Assembly: GCF_030123065.1 (NCBI RefSeq) | Contig: NZ_CP126093.1 | Span: forward strand, 5,834,001 to 5,898,000 | Direction of reading: 5' to 3' | DNA from: Neobacillus sp. DY30 | GTDB lineage: Bacteria; Bacillota; Bacilli; Bacillales; Cytobacillaceae | DNA length: 64,000 bases | Part shown: positions 8,607 to 17,110 of the stretch, one piece after another | Position numbering within the stretch: position 1 is the first letter of the stretch | Layout of the letters: each line of letters starts with the position of its first letter | Translations under genes and position numbers: made by a program | Notes under the pieces: generated by a model | What the model saw: only the letters and a program-made list of their open reading frames with translations | Told to the model about the DNA's origin: nothing | The model's database searches: none

Positions 8607-10037
8607 TTAGTGTAGATTTAACAAATATGGTCTTTCAACCCCGCCGGTTTCAGCATTTAGATAGGTCCGTCTGCTCTTTTCCCTTTCAAAAATTTGAACT
8701 AGGACATAATCCGCCGCAACCGTTGAATAGATAACACCCGTTGCCACTGATTTAACCTTTCCTCCTAAAATTTGCTCTGCCTTCTTTTCAAGTGAAGCTT
8801 GTGTTTGCTTAACCTGATAATTTTTCGAGAAGAACTCTTTAGATTGGAGTGCCGGTTGGGCTGATAAGCTGTAAAACTCTCCTGTTCCCGCATCCAATTC
8901 CAACACAAATGGTTCTCCTAATGGGAAGTACAGCTTATACTTTCCAACAAGAGGAGTGAATCGAAAACGATAGGTGTTCGGCTCTCCACCTAGCTCATCC
9001 TTTAGTTCAAAGGTGGCAGCCTCGCCGTATATTGCCTTAAGGATTTCTTCGGCTCTCACCTTGACAACTTCCTTATCCAAAGGCTTCTTTACATTTAACT
9101 GCTGCCCATAGTGATGTACAGATAATATCAATCCAGTATAGCCATCAATTTCTCCATCCATCTTGGTTTCTCCATCTTGAAGATCAAAACGATAAACCCC
9201 AAAATCTTCCCTTTTCAACTCGACCTTGCCGTCCTTGGCATTAAATGCTGTTCTTATGGTCTGCTTCAGTTCCTTCTCTTTTATCAACTCCATCTCTGAA
9301 GGGAGCTTGTGGTATTTGTTATAAAAAAAGGCGAGCTCATTAATTTTTCCGATTGGAGTCCCTATTCCTTCAATATCTAGGAATTCGAAATAAGAACTAT
9401 AGCCATGATGAAATTCACTATATTCCTTTTGAACGTGTTTATATACCATGTTGGTATACTTTTGTAAAAGTTCAATTGCCTTTATGTCCGTTTCATCCTC
9501 AAGCCCCTGGCTTTTTCGCTCCCTCAAGGTCACCGCCATTTCATCAAGCTCCTGGCTATTTACAAGAAGAGGACCATTTCGTTTACGTTCAAACCACAGC
9601 AATTCGTCGTCTACATCGACGACATCTTCCGCTGCATAAGATAGAATGTCTCCGCTTGAATCGATTTCGTATAGATTTTGGGCTATTTTGTTAAGTGACT
9701 CGGCATATAAATAAACACCATTGAGAAGGTTGGCCACTTTTTCACGATTAGCAGCATACTGATTGATTCCTGAAACAATAATGACCGTTGCCAGAAGGGC
9801 GGCAATCACTTTCATTCTCCTCAACTTAAAGTGAAGCCGAATACGCCCATCCATTTCCTTCGACAATTTCTCTTCAGGAGGAGGCAGCTCCGAAAATCCC
9901 GTTCCACTTTTATATAGTTCACTGCACTTCGTACAGTGCTGTAAATGCTCTTCAACTGCTAGGCGGTTTTCCGGTCTTAATTCATTTTCTTCATACAAAG
10001 GATACAAATCCTCGACTAAGCTGCATTCTAGTTTCAT
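8607..10037 (-). CDS. Large zinc-finger (zf-HC2) anti-sigma factor
   Basis: The 476-residue product has an N-terminal anti-sigma zinc-binding motif (HLQHCTKC, about residues 33-40) and one transmembrane helix (about 75-97). A long outer region of nearly 380 residues follows. The outer part contains repeated PepSY/YpeB-like elements, such as MDGEIDGYTGLI and LELDAGTGEFYSL. It starts 1 nt after the sigma gene stop, with GGAGGGG 6-7 nt before the ATG at 10037. It probably holds the ECF sigma factor at the membrane until an envelope signal is sensed. The sensor part is unusually long for this class; the signal is unknown. Confidence 0.8.
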   Translation of the reverse strand: MKLECSLVEDLYPLYEENELRPENRLAVEEHLQHCTKCSELYKSGTGFSELPPPEEKLSKEMDGRIRLHFKLRRMKVIAALLATVIIVSGINQYAANREKVANLLNGVYLYAESLNKIAQNLYEIDSSGDILSYAAEDVVDVDDELLWFERKRNGPLLVNSQELDEMAVTLRERKSQGLEDETDIKAIELLQKYTNMVYKHVQKEYSEFHHGYSSYFEFLDIEGIGTPIGKINELAFFYNKYHKLPSEMELIKEKELKQTIRTAFNAKDGKVELKREDFGVYRFDLQDGETKMDGEIDGYTGLILSVHHYGQQLNVKKPLDKEVVKVRAEEILKAIYGEAATFELKDELGGEPNTYRFRFTPLVGKYKLYFPLGEPFVLELDAGTGEFYSLSAQPALQSKEFFSKNYQVKQTQASLEKKAEQILGGKVKSVATGVIYSTVAADYVLVQIFEREKSRRTYLNAETGGVERPYLLNLH

Positions 10038-10038
10038 T

Positions 10039-10521
10039 TCAATCCCCCTCCCCTTCAAGATAATATTTTTTAAACTTCTTTTTTGCGCGATGAATTCCCA
10101 CCTTAATACTGCCTTCTGTCTGTGCTAGGATTTCAGCCATCTCGCTAAGCGAGAAACCCTGTTCCCGTAAAGCCAAAAGCGATTTTTCATGATCGGTCAA
10201 CATTTGAAACGTTTGCCTTACCATCATTTCTGTTTCAATGTTCCGAGTTTTGCCGCTGGCTTGAAGCTCCGGCTCGGCATATGGAATTTCGTTCTTTTGG
10301 GAAAATTTCTTCGCCTCATTCAAATATGTATTGCGCGCGATTTTAAAAAGCCATGTCTTGAGGGAAGACTCGCCGCGAAACCGACTAAATCCCTTGAATG
10401 CCTTAATAAACGTATCATGCGTCAATTCCTCAGCCATCGTGTTGCTGTGGCACATATGGCGGAGATAGTTGTAAACCGAATCTTTATGTGCCTGATACAT
10501 TTCTTCAAGCGGATCTGTCAT
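10039..10521 (-). CDS. ECF-type RNA polymerase sigma factor
   Basis: The 160-residue protein has sigma region 2 (YNYLRHMC ... AEELTHDTFIKAF, FRGESSLKTWLFKIARN) and region 4 with a helix-turn-helix (FSLSEMAEILAQTEGSIKVGIHRAKK). The ATG at 10521 is preferred over one at 10551. GGAGGGG precedes it, and the upstream candidate would overlap the -10 of the gene's own promoter. It is cotranscribed with the membrane anti-sigma factor. I cannot assign it to a named B. subtilis ECF factor. Confidence 0.9.
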   Translation of the reverse strand: MTDPLEEMYQAHKDSVYNYLRHMCHSNTMAEELTHDTFIKAFKGFSRFRGESSLKTWLFKIARNTYLNEAKKFSQKNEIPYAEPELQASGKTRNIETEMMVRQTFQMLTDHEKSLLALREQGFSLSEMAEILAQTEGSIKVGIHRAKKKFKKYYLEGEGD

Positions 10522-10546
10522 GTCTCTCACCCCTCCCACTACTAAT

Positions 10547-10572
10547 GACAAATGAAAACGTAAAAGGTTACA
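10547..10572 (-). promoter_or_regulatory. ECF-type autoregulatory promoter
   Basis: On the minus strand TGTAACC (10572-10566) and TGTC (10550-10547) are separated by 15 nt. This matches the usual ECF layout of an AAC-containing -35 and a GTC -10. It sits about 26 nt before the sigma factor start, so the sigma factor probably drives its own operon. Confidence 0.6.
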
Positions 10573-10646
10573 AAAAATTTTTACACTGTTCTAAATGTTT
10601 GTGATAAATTAAGTTTAACAATTACATTGCGGAGGTGCTGATAATC

Positions 10647-11270
10647 TTGGAGAACTTCTATATGTTTGTATTTATGTGTATTTTACTAATCCTTTTGCCT
10701 GGCCCTGATACAGCTATTGCTACAAAAAACACCCTCACCGTTGGCAGAACAGGCGGTTTCAAAACGATGTTTGGCACTTGTTGTGCATTACTAATCCACA
10801 CATTGGCGGCGGTCGTTGGCCTTTCAGCGATTATTGTGAAGTCAGCTATTGTTTTTTCTATTTTCAAATACGTCGGTGCTGTGTATCTCGTGTATTTAGG
10901 TATCAAGACACTATGGGCACTCAGGAGCAAGAAAATTACGACTGAAATAAGTACTGAAAATAAATATGAAGGTAAATCTTGCTTTAAACAAGGTTTCCTT
11001 ACCAATCTTCTAAATCCAAAGGTAGCAGTATTTTTCCTTACTTTCCTGCCGCAGTTCGTGGATTCCGGCAGCAATACCTTTTTTCCGTTTCTCACCATGG
11101 GAATCACGTATACCATCTTAACCGCAGTCTGGTTTTTGTTCTATATTTATCTGCTTAACCAGATAAGTGCTTTCATGAAAAGGCCTAGGACGCAAAGTGT
11201 TATGGAAGGAATTACTGGTACGATCCTGATAGCGTTCGGGGTCAAACTAGCGCTCGAGAAGGCTCACTAA
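10647..11270 (+). CDS. LysE/RhtB-family amino acid exporter
   Basis: The 207-residue product has six membrane segments and the family signature near the N-terminus (LLPGPDTAIATKNTL). A second family stretch, LTNLLNPKVAVFFLTFLPQF, lies near residue 120. I start it at TTG 10647, giving MENFYMF, because GGAGGT lies 10-15 nt upstream; a GTG at 10635 overlaps that site. Members export amino acids such as lysine, threonine or homoserine lactones; the substrate cannot be inferred. It is a single gene ending in a terminator. Confidence 0.88.
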   Translation: MENFYMFVFMCILLILLPGPDTAIATKNTLTVGRTGGFKTMFGTCCALLIHTLAAVVGLSAIIVKSAIVFSIFKYVGAVYLVYLGIKTLWALRSKKITTEISTENKYEGKSCFKQGFLTNLLNPKVAVFFLTFLPQFVDSGSNTFFPFLTMGITYTILTAVWFLFYIYLLNQISAFMKRPRTQSVMEGITGTILIAFGVKLALEKAH

Positions 11271-11273
11271 TAG

Positions 11274-11307
11274 AAAGGCAGTGGATCCATTTCCACTGCC
11301 TTTTTTT
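11274..11307. terminator. Bidirectional terminator
   Basis: AAAGGCAGTGGA pairs with TCCACTGCCTTT around a short loop. T runs on the + strand and A runs on the left make it usable in both directions, between lysE and the convergent VOC gene. Confidence 0.9.
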
Positions 11308-11659
11308 AACATTTACAAATCATTAATAGATTTCCATCGGGATCCTTGAAATTGAAATAATGGCCATGTTGAATTTCTGTTACGAGGTTAACACCTTTAT
11401 TTTTCATAAAAGTAAATGCCTCTTCAATGTTTAAGGTATTGAAATGGAACACCGGTGTCTTAAATAGATTATCTTCGGAATAGATTTTGCTATCCAATAC
11501 AATCCCCGCACCCTCCATGGGAATGACATAAAGATGGCCAAACTGTATTTCACTCGTTGCTTCGATTCCTAATAACTCACAATACCAATCTCTTGCCTTT
11601 TCTATGTCTTTTACCGGGATGAAAACCGTTCCGATTTGATTTAGGATAGGACTATTCAT
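11306..11659 (-). CDS. VOC (glyoxalase/bleomycin-resistance fold) protein
   Basis: The 117-residue protein has the paired beta-alpha-beta-beta-beta units of the vicinal oxygen chelate fold. The first starts IGTVFIPVKDIEKARDWYCELLGI and the second ends FKDPDGNLLMI. The ATG has GGAGGTG 8 nt upstream. It is the last gene of a four-gene minus-strand group (cupin, phosphatase, TPR protein, VOC), separated from the TPR gene by 18 nt. Enzymatic or resistance activity cannot be specified. Confidence 0.85.
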   Translation of the reverse strand: MNSPILNQIGTVFIPVKDIEKARDWYCELLGIEATSEIQFGHLYVIPMEGAGIVLDSKIYSEDNLFKTPVFHFNTLNIEEAFTFMKNKGVNLVTEIQHGHYFNFKDPDGNLLMICKC

Positions 11660-11677
11660 ACAAAAACACCTCCAAAA

Positions 11678-12163
11678 TTAGCTCCAAGTGGTATCTAATT
11701 TATCTGAATAAAACTTGATGGCTCTCTTGTAATGCAAGATCTGCTCGTCCGATGTTGTCTCAATTAAGCACGTAAGCAGAATCTCCATTGCCTCATTATG
11801 CTGTTTTAAATTATACAGCGCCATGGAATAGAATACTTGTAGTGCCCGATTGTTCGGAAATTGCGCAATTCCTTTTTGAAAAACTGCTTTTGACTTTTCA
11901 TATTCCCCTAGCGCACGATAGGAACTCCCTAGACCAAGCAGCGCTCCCTCTAGGTCGTTTCCAGACAACCCTAACTGTATTGCCCTTTCATAAAAAGGTA
12001 TCGCTTCGGTTTCCATGCCTAATAAATCATAACTCCAAGCACACTGGTAGTGGACGAACGGATCTTCCGGGAACTCTTTCACCAATTTTATTAACAGGTC
12101 ATTCGATTCCTGATTTTTCCCCTCGTGCCGTAACTCTATTGCTCGATTTACTTGTTGTTCCAA
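11678..12163 (-). CDS. Tetratricopeptide repeat (TPR) protein
   Basis: The 161-residue soluble protein consists of about four TPR helical hairpins: ELRHEGKNQESNDLLIKLV, YDLLGMETEAIPFYERAI, YRALGEYEKSKAVFQKGI and YNLKQHNEAMEILLTCL. Such proteins are protein-binding scaffolds. Translation probably starts at TTG 12163, since AGGGGGTAAGG lies just upstream and overlaps the end of the phosphatase gene. Its place in the operon suggests a partner role, but none is known. Confidence 0.85.
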   Translation of the reverse strand: MEQQVNRAIELRHEGKNQESNDLLIKLVKEFPEDPFVHYQCAWSYDLLGMETEAIPFYERAIQLGLSGNDLEGALLGLGSSYRALGEYEKSKAVFQKGIAQFPNNRALQVFYSMALYNLKQHNEAMEILLTCLIETTSDEQILHYKRAIKFYSDKLDTTWS

Positions 12164-12168
12164 TGGCC

Positions 12169-12819
12169 TTACCCCCTATCTCTGTTATCTGTTTTTTCCC
12201 GGACAAATTCAATAACCTCGCCATTCGGCTGGATTTTTATCCCCGTTAAATACCCGGAATACGCTGCACCGGTATCAATATTCCACGAATGACTATGTAC
12301 ATCATACTTCGGCTCATCACATGGCGTGTGGCCAATAATTTGCAGCTTCTGAATATTTTTCAAAGGACTCCGATTCCATAGAACCCCGCAGGAATCCTCT
12401 TCGTCAAATGGGTTTTTTGTTTGTGCAGAAATCCCCGCATGACTTACAAACAGATGGGCATTTTCGTAACAGAGAGGCAGCTGTTTCATCCAGTTGACAT
12501 CGCTCATGCAATCCCGCTCTTCCGCCTCATACTGCCGTAATGTTTCCTCCCCGCACTGCCTCAGCCAATTGTGATTCGGCTGGTTCGTAAAGTGACCAAT
12601 CATCTCGAACTCATGGTTCCCTTTTAAAAAATAAACCTGGGTAGGAAACTCATCACGTAACTGCCTAGCAAACTGAACCATCTTCGGCGAATAATTGCCT
12701 CTGTCAATTAAATCACCGAGCTGTATCAAAATTTCATTTTCTTTATCCCAATACTTCGTAAGCATCGTAACAAACGTATAATAGCAGCCGTGCACATCCC
12801 CAATTACAAAGTAATTCAT
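12169..12819 (-). CDS. Calcineurin-like metallophosphatase (bacterial PPP family)
   Basis: The 216-residue enzyme carries the metal-binding motifs in order: GDVHG (residues 8-12), GDLIDRG (about 35-41), GNHE (about 67-70), and later SHAG and GHTP. These define bacterial PPP phosphatases, which act on phosphoproteins or on diadenosine tetraphosphate. It overlaps the cupin gene by 4 nt and leads into the TPR gene, so the three are translationally coupled. Substrate is not evident. Confidence 0.9.
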   Translation of the reverse strand: MNYFVIGDVHGCYYTFVTMLTKYWDKENEILIQLGDLIDRGNYSPKMVQFARQLRDEFPTQVYFLKGNHEFEMIGHFTNQPNHNWLRQCGEETLRQYEAEERDCMSDVNWMKQLPLCYENAHLFVSHAGISAQTKNPFDEEDSCGVLWNRSPLKNIQKLQIIGHTPCDEPKYDVHSHSWNIDTGAAYSGYLTGIKIQPNGEVIEFVREKTDNRDRG

Positions 12820-13181
12820 TGATGGTTCTCCCTTCTCGGCATATAGGCTGCCGGATTTAGCTCCTCACTTTCAATCACAATCGCCGTTAACCCTGTGTCT
12901 GTTTTGGTTTCGTGCCATTCATCTTTTTCCCAAAAAACCGCGTCCCCGGACTGCACTTTGAAATATTCATCACGCTGGGTGCTGACAAACCCCTCTCCGC
13001 TCACCACTAGTAGAAGCTGAGGAATGACCGCTTGATGATAGCCAATTACCCCTTTTTCCTCTAGGTGCATACATCCTATGTGTGCACCCTTAGTCGTCTG
13101 AAGAATACGCGACATAATAAAATCCGACTGAAATGCTGAAATCTTCTTCCCAGCTTCCTTTGAAAAATTAAAAACTTCCAT
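12816..13181 (-). CDS. Cupin-fold protein
   Basis: The 121-residue product has a single cupin barrel: HQAVIPQLLLVVSGEGFVS corresponds to cupin motif 1 and GDAVFWEKDEWHET to motif 2, with a retained His. The ATG at 13181 has GGAGGTGC just upstream. It heads a coupled operon with a metallophosphatase, a TPR protein and a VOC protein. Small cupins bind metals or act as isomerases or sensors; no specific role is visible. Confidence 0.82.
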   Translation of the reverse strand: MEVFNFSKEAGKKISAFQSDFIMSRILQTTKGAHIGCMHLEEKGVIGYHQAVIPQLLLVVSGEGFVSTQRDEYFKVQSGDAVFWEKDEWHETKTDTGLTAIVIESEELNPAAYMPRRENHQ

Positions 13182-13339
13182 GAAGCACCTCCAAAAACAT
13201 AGATTATAAGTATTCAAGATGAAATTTGATAATCCTCTTAGGTTTGTAAAAAAGTAGTATACTCGATAGACAGAAGTGGAATAAAAAGGTATTACAAAGT
13301 AGTGCTGCTGCCTGTCTTTTTCAGTGTTGAGGTTGGGTG

Positions 13340-14180
13340 AGTGAGATTTGTTAGGCAGGTAAACATGACAAATGTGCAGGTAAAATGGATTCTATGCAGG
13401 TAAGCAGATATGTTTTGCAGGTACGGTACATTTTTTGGCAGGTAAAGGATTTTTGTTAAAATAGGTAATTAAAAAAACGGCACCTGAATCCAGAATCTAC
13501 GATTAATTTAGCGTTGAATTTCCATATATAAGGAATTTAAATACCTGTGCCTGGCTTTTTCAGGGTTGAGATGGGGCGGCTGAATTTGTTAGGCAGGTAA
13601 ACATGGCAATTATGCAGGTAAAATGGATTCTAGGCAGGTAAGCGGATAAGATTCGCAGGTAAGCTATTCATTTTGGCAGGTAGAGAATTTTTACTAAAAA
13701 AAGGTAATCAAAGAACTGCACTTATTCCGGAACCTACGATTAATTCACGAGCACATTTCCCATATATAGGAAATCAAAATACCTGAGCCATGCCACTGCC
13801 TGGCTTTTTCAGGGGTGAGGTTGGGCGGCTTAATTTGTTAGGCAGGTAAACATGACAAATATGCAGGTAAAATGGATTCTATGCAGGTTAGCGGATAAGA
13901 TTCGCAGGTAAGCTATTCATTTTGGCAGGTAGAGGATTTTTACTTGAAAAAGGTAACCAAAGAACTGCACTTATTCCGGAACCTACGATTACACGCATTT
14001 CCTATATATAGGAAATCAAAATACCTGAGCCATGCCGCACCCTGGCTGTTTTAGTCTTGAGTTTTGGCGGGCTTAATTTGTTAGGCAGGTAAACATAGCA
14101 AAAATGCAGGTAAAATGGATTCTGTGCAGGTAAGCAGATAAAATTCGCAGGTACGCAACACATTTTGGCAGGTAGCAATA
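13340..14180 (+). repeat. Repeat cluster A: four GCAGGTA iteron arrays
   Basis: Four related units read on the + strand. Heptamers GCAGGTA start at 13354, 13375, 13395, 13416, 13437; 13593, 13614, 13634, 13655, 13676; 13842, 13863, 13883 (GCAGGTT), 13904, 13925; and 14085, 14106, 14126, 14147, 14168. Spacing is 21-20-21-21 in all four. Arrays recur every 239-249 bp. Between arrays lie an AT palindrome (TCCTATATATAGGA in its best copy near 14000) and a short hairpin ending in TGGCTTTTT. The cluster fills the gap between the cupin operon and yhgE. I know no named family that matches. Confidence 0.92.
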
Positions 14181-14213
14181 TTTTACAAAAAGTATGGACT
14201 TTAATCTGCACAT

Positions 14214-14255
14214 AAAAAAACACCGAATCCGCTTCTTACCGCGAATCCGGTGTTT
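14214..14255 (-). terminator. Terminator of yhgE
   Basis: On the minus strand a 14-bp stem (AACACCGGATTCGC with GCGGATTCGGTGTT) has an 8-nt loop and is followed by seven T, just past the yhgE stop. Confidence 0.88.
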
Positions 14256-14264
14256 CCACATATC

Positions 14265-16418
14265 TTAAGCTGCCTGCTCCAACATAGAAATATTAGTCTT
14301 ATTTTTTTTAAAACGAATGGCCATATAAGTGAACGTCACACCCATAAAACCTGCCATGTACGCAAGCAAGATCGCGTTATTGTGCCACATATAAGCAAAG
14401 TCCCCGCTTGAAATCACAGCTTTAAACGCCTGAACAGTGTACGTCATTGGGAAGAACGCGTTAAATGGCTGCAGTGCCTCCGGAATTAACGCAAGTGGGA
14501 AGGTTCCCGCGCTTGTCGTTAATTGCATGATCAAGATGAGAATCGCAATAAAGCGACCAACATCCGCAAGCGTTGTGACTAACATCTGAATCAACGTCAC
14601 AAACACCATGCTTGTGATAATCGTTGTCAAAATAAACAACGGCAAGTTTTGCACCTCAATTCCCAATCCAACGAGTAACACAAAATCGACTAATAGTGCT
14701 TGGAGCACACCGATAATGGTGATGACGCCTAATTTACCGAAAAACCATTGCGAAGCGGATGCCGGTTTGACGGCAGGTTCTCTTAGTCCAAAAACGATTG
14801 AGATAATGAGTGCACCTACAAAAAGTCCGAGTGAGACAAAATATGGTGCAAAGCCGGTACCGTAGTTTGGCACGGTGTTAATCTCATTTTTATCAACCTT
14901 AACTGGCTCGCCCATCATATCATAGGTATCATCGTCTGCATGGACACTGTTTGCCGCTTCCGCCCCCTGTGATAGCTTCTCGTTTAATTCGGAGGTGCCA
15001 TCCTGAAGTTTTTCTGTGCCTGCTTGTAACTCAGCGGAACCTTCCGCAAGCTTGCCAGTACCTTCTGTTATTTTACCTGCACCAGCAGACAACTCACCCA
15101 TCCCTGCTGTCAGTTGGTTGGCGCCTGCATTAAGCGCGGTTGACCCTGAATAAATCTGATGGATACCCTGTTGCAATTTCACCTGATTCGCATTGATCTC
15201 ACCGATTCCGCCAATCAGTTGATCAAAGACTGGGTCCGTTTGCTGCTTCAGTTTTGTTTCTAAACCGTCAGTCGCTCCAAGTAATTGACCATTTACCTGA
15301 GTTTTAAATTGCGTGAAGCCTTGATGTAAACCAGGGGTAATCGCTTGTGCAACCTGCTGTTGAACTTCTGCCTTGCTTGGTGCAGTTTGCTGCGCCATAA
15401 TTTCGGTTACGGTTTCTGCCGGAACACCATTAGCGATTAACGCCGCGGCAAGCTCCTGCATTTTTGCGGTTTGCTGTGCAATCATTTGGTCCGCAATCTG
15501 CGCCGACAATCCTGCACCAAGCTGATTTTCGAATTGATTAATACCTCCGTTTAATTTTCCCGTACTTCCCGCTAACTGTGAGTTGATTTCAGCCGCAATT
15601 CCAGCCGGCAGTTCTTTTTTGATCTGCTCTGCCCCCGCTTGTGCTTTTTCGGTGCCTGTCACCAATTGCGGCAGCTTTTCATCTACCTCTTTTAAACCTT
15701 GTTGAATAGCCATAGTCCCTTGGGCGACTTCTTTTGATCCAGTCGCAGCGCTGTTCATACCTTCCTCAAATTCAATGGATTTGCTTGCTAAGGTTTGAAG
15801 GTTTTCTTTGATTTGTCCGGCTCCCTCGTTAAGTTTTACCGAACCTTCGTTAAGCTGGCCAGCTCCCTCACTTGCTTGGGCTAACCCATCGCCCATTTCT
15901 GTTACTTTTTCAAAAATGCTTTCGGAGTAAGTGGCGACAATCTGCTTTGAAATTTCTGCTTTAATTTCCTTCATCGCAGTTTCGCCAATTTGTGCTGATA
16001 GGAAGTTTGCTCCCTCATTCGGTACATATTTGATTTGGAGCTTTTCCGGTTGATCCTCTAGCAGCGTTGTCGCATTTTTTGAAAAATCACTAGGAATCTC
16101 AACGAGAATATAATACTTTTGATCCTCTAAGCCTTTGTAGCCCTTCTCCTTGTCTACGATATCGAAGTCAAAGGTGTTACTTTTCTTCAAATTTTTGACC
16201 AGGTCGTCGCCAATCTCAAGCCTCTCTCCGGCCAGTTCTGCGCCCTTATCCTGATTGACGATCGCCACAGGCAGGTCACCTAAATATTTATACGGATCCC
16301 AAAACGCCCATAAAAACATTCCCGCATATAAAACTGGAATAAAGAGGATGGCGATAATCGGGATTAATACTTTTCGATTGGTAAAGATACTTTTTAATTC
16401 TGCTTTAAGTCCTTTCAT
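14265..16418 (-). CDS. yhgE: YhgE/Pip-domain ABC-2-like membrane protein
   Basis: The 717-residue protein has one N-terminal membrane helix (about 18-38) and the YhgE/Pip N-terminal domain (DLPVAIVNQDKGAELAGE). A long extracytoplasmic region is rich in heptad-like repeats such as LNEGAGQI, LSAGAGKI and LAEGSAEL. Five C-terminal membrane helices lie at about 525-705. The family includes phage infection protein Pip and exporter-like proteins. GGAGG lies 8 nt before the ATG. The TetR gene directly upstream, in the same order as B. subtilis yhgD-yhgE, and two palindromes in front suggest repression by that regulator. Transport substrate is unknown. Confidence 0.88.
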   Translation of the reverse strand: MKGLKAELKSIFTNRKVLIPIIAILFIPVLYAGMFLWAFWDPYKYLGDLPVAIVNQDKGAELAGERLEIGDDLVKNLKKSNTFDFDIVDKEKGYKGLEDQKYYILVEIPSDFSKNATTLLEDQPEKLQIKYVPNEGANFLSAQIGETAMKEIKAEISKQIVATYSESIFEKVTEMGDGLAQASEGAGQLNEGSVKLNEGAGQIKENLQTLASKSIEFEEGMNSAATGSKEVAQGTMAIQQGLKEVDEKLPQLVTGTEKAQAGAEQIKKELPAGIAAEINSQLAGSTGKLNGGINQFENQLGAGLSAQIADQMIAQQTAKMQELAAALIANGVPAETVTEIMAQQTAPSKAEVQQQVAQAITPGLHQGFTQFKTQVNGQLLGATDGLETKLKQQTDPVFDQLIGGIGEINANQVKLQQGIHQIYSGSTALNAGANQLTAGMGELSAGAGKITEGTGKLAEGSAELQAGTEKLQDGTSELNEKLSQGAEAANSVHADDDTYDMMGEPVKVDKNEINTVPNYGTGFAPYFVSLGLFVGALIISIVFGLREPAVKPASASQWFFGKLGVITIIGVLQALLVDFVLLVGLGIEVQNLPLFILTTIITSMVFVTLIQMLVTTLADVGRFIAILILIMQLTTSAGTFPLALIPEALQPFNAFFPMTYTVQAFKAVISSGDFAYMWHNNAILLAYMAGFMGVTFTYMAIRFKKNKTNISMLEQAA

Positions 16419-16431
16419 GATGTTTACCTCC

Positions 16432-16454
16432 TGACTATTTTATTCATTTAGTCA
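16432..16454. promoter_or_regulatory. Probable YhgD operator 1
   Basis: A 23-bp imperfect palindrome with ends TGACT and AGTCA and a 13-bp centre abuts the ribosome binding site of yhgE. The same layout occurs at 16473-16495 and 17111-17133, which argues for a shared regulator, most simply YhgD. Confidence 0.65.
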
Positions 16455-16472
16455 TTTTTGTTTGAAAAATAA

Positions 16473-16495
16473 TGACCGTTTTGTTCAAATGGTCA
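16473..16495. promoter_or_regulatory. Probable YhgD operator 2
   Basis: A 23-bp palindrome with ends TGACC and GGTCA lies 41 bp from operator 1 (start to start), between yhgD and yhgE. Inner arms also match (TTTTG with CAAAT). Confidence 0.7.
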
Positions 16496-16516
16496 ATTTG
16501 TTGCAAAATAAAAGAC

Positions 16517-17092
16517 TCATGTTAACAAGCCTTTTAGTAAGTAAAGTTCAAAGAGCTTAGCGATTTCTTCTTTTTTTAAAGGCGGATGGTTTCTTTGCCA
16601 TTCATTCACCAAAGAGAAGTACATCTTCAACATCACAAAGGCTGTAATCTCAGTGTCGCAGGCTTTAATTTCACCCTTATCAATTGCTTTTTGGATAATC
16701 GCCTTTATATATTGAATGATCGATTGCTCCACTCGCTGCATCGCGTCTACCACCGTTTGCGTCCCCATATCCCGTTCTTCTTGAATCAGTTTTATAGTCA
16801 ATTGATGCGATTCCCGAAACTCATGAATCCGGGCTAACACATTGTTCACATTTTCAAGGATAGATGCCGATTCATTCAGAGCACTCTCCACTTCGAACCG
16901 GATGTCAGCAATTAGCGAATTGATAATTTCATCGAATAACTCTTCTTTCGTTTTAAAAAAGGTGTAGATTGTTCCTTTCCCCACATTGGCTAACTTCGCA
17001 ACCTGATCCATCGTCGTTGCCTTGTACCCATACAAAGAAAAAGACTTCGCTGCTGCCTCGAGTATCAATTTCTTTCGATCAATCACTGCCAA
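16517..17092 (-). CDS. yhgD: TetR/AcrR-family repressor next to yhgE
   Basis: The 191-residue regulator has an N-terminal helix-turn-helix (FSLYGYKATTMDQVAKLANVGKGTIYTFFKTKEEL) and a helical ligand-binding domain. I start it at TTG 17092 (MAVIDRKK), because GGAGG lies 7 nt upstream; an earlier TTG at 17107 overlaps that site. It is upstream of and parallel to yhgE, as in B. subtilis. Three matching 23-bp palindromes, one before yhgD and two before yhgE, suggest it represses both genes. Confidence 0.88.
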   Translation of the reverse strand: MAVIDRKKLILEAAAKSFSLYGYKATTMDQVAKLANVGKGTIYTFFKTKEELFDEIINSLIADIRFEVESALNESASILENVNNVLARIHEFRESHQLTIKLIQEERDMGTQTVVDAMQRVEQSIIQYIKAIIQKAIDKGEIKACDTEITAFVMLKMYFSLVNEWQRNHPPLKKEEIAKLFELYLLKGLLT

Positions 17093-17110
17093 ACTCTTCA
17101 CCTCCAAAAC

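Noticed and set aside
13354..13682. Plasmid-type replication origin with iterons
   Set aside because: No replication initiator gene or DnaA-box cluster is nearby and the arrays occur three times in a chromosome-like context.
13354..14174. CRISPR array
   Set aside because: The repeated motif is only 7 nt and the spacers are similar from array to array, the opposite of CRISPR. No cas genes are present.
14002..14261. Open frames on the minus strand across the last cluster A array
   Set aside because: They read as 7-residue repeats (YLP, YLR, YLH) only because heptamers recur every 21 nt. Stops and frame changes occur in other arrays, and no ribosome binding site is present.
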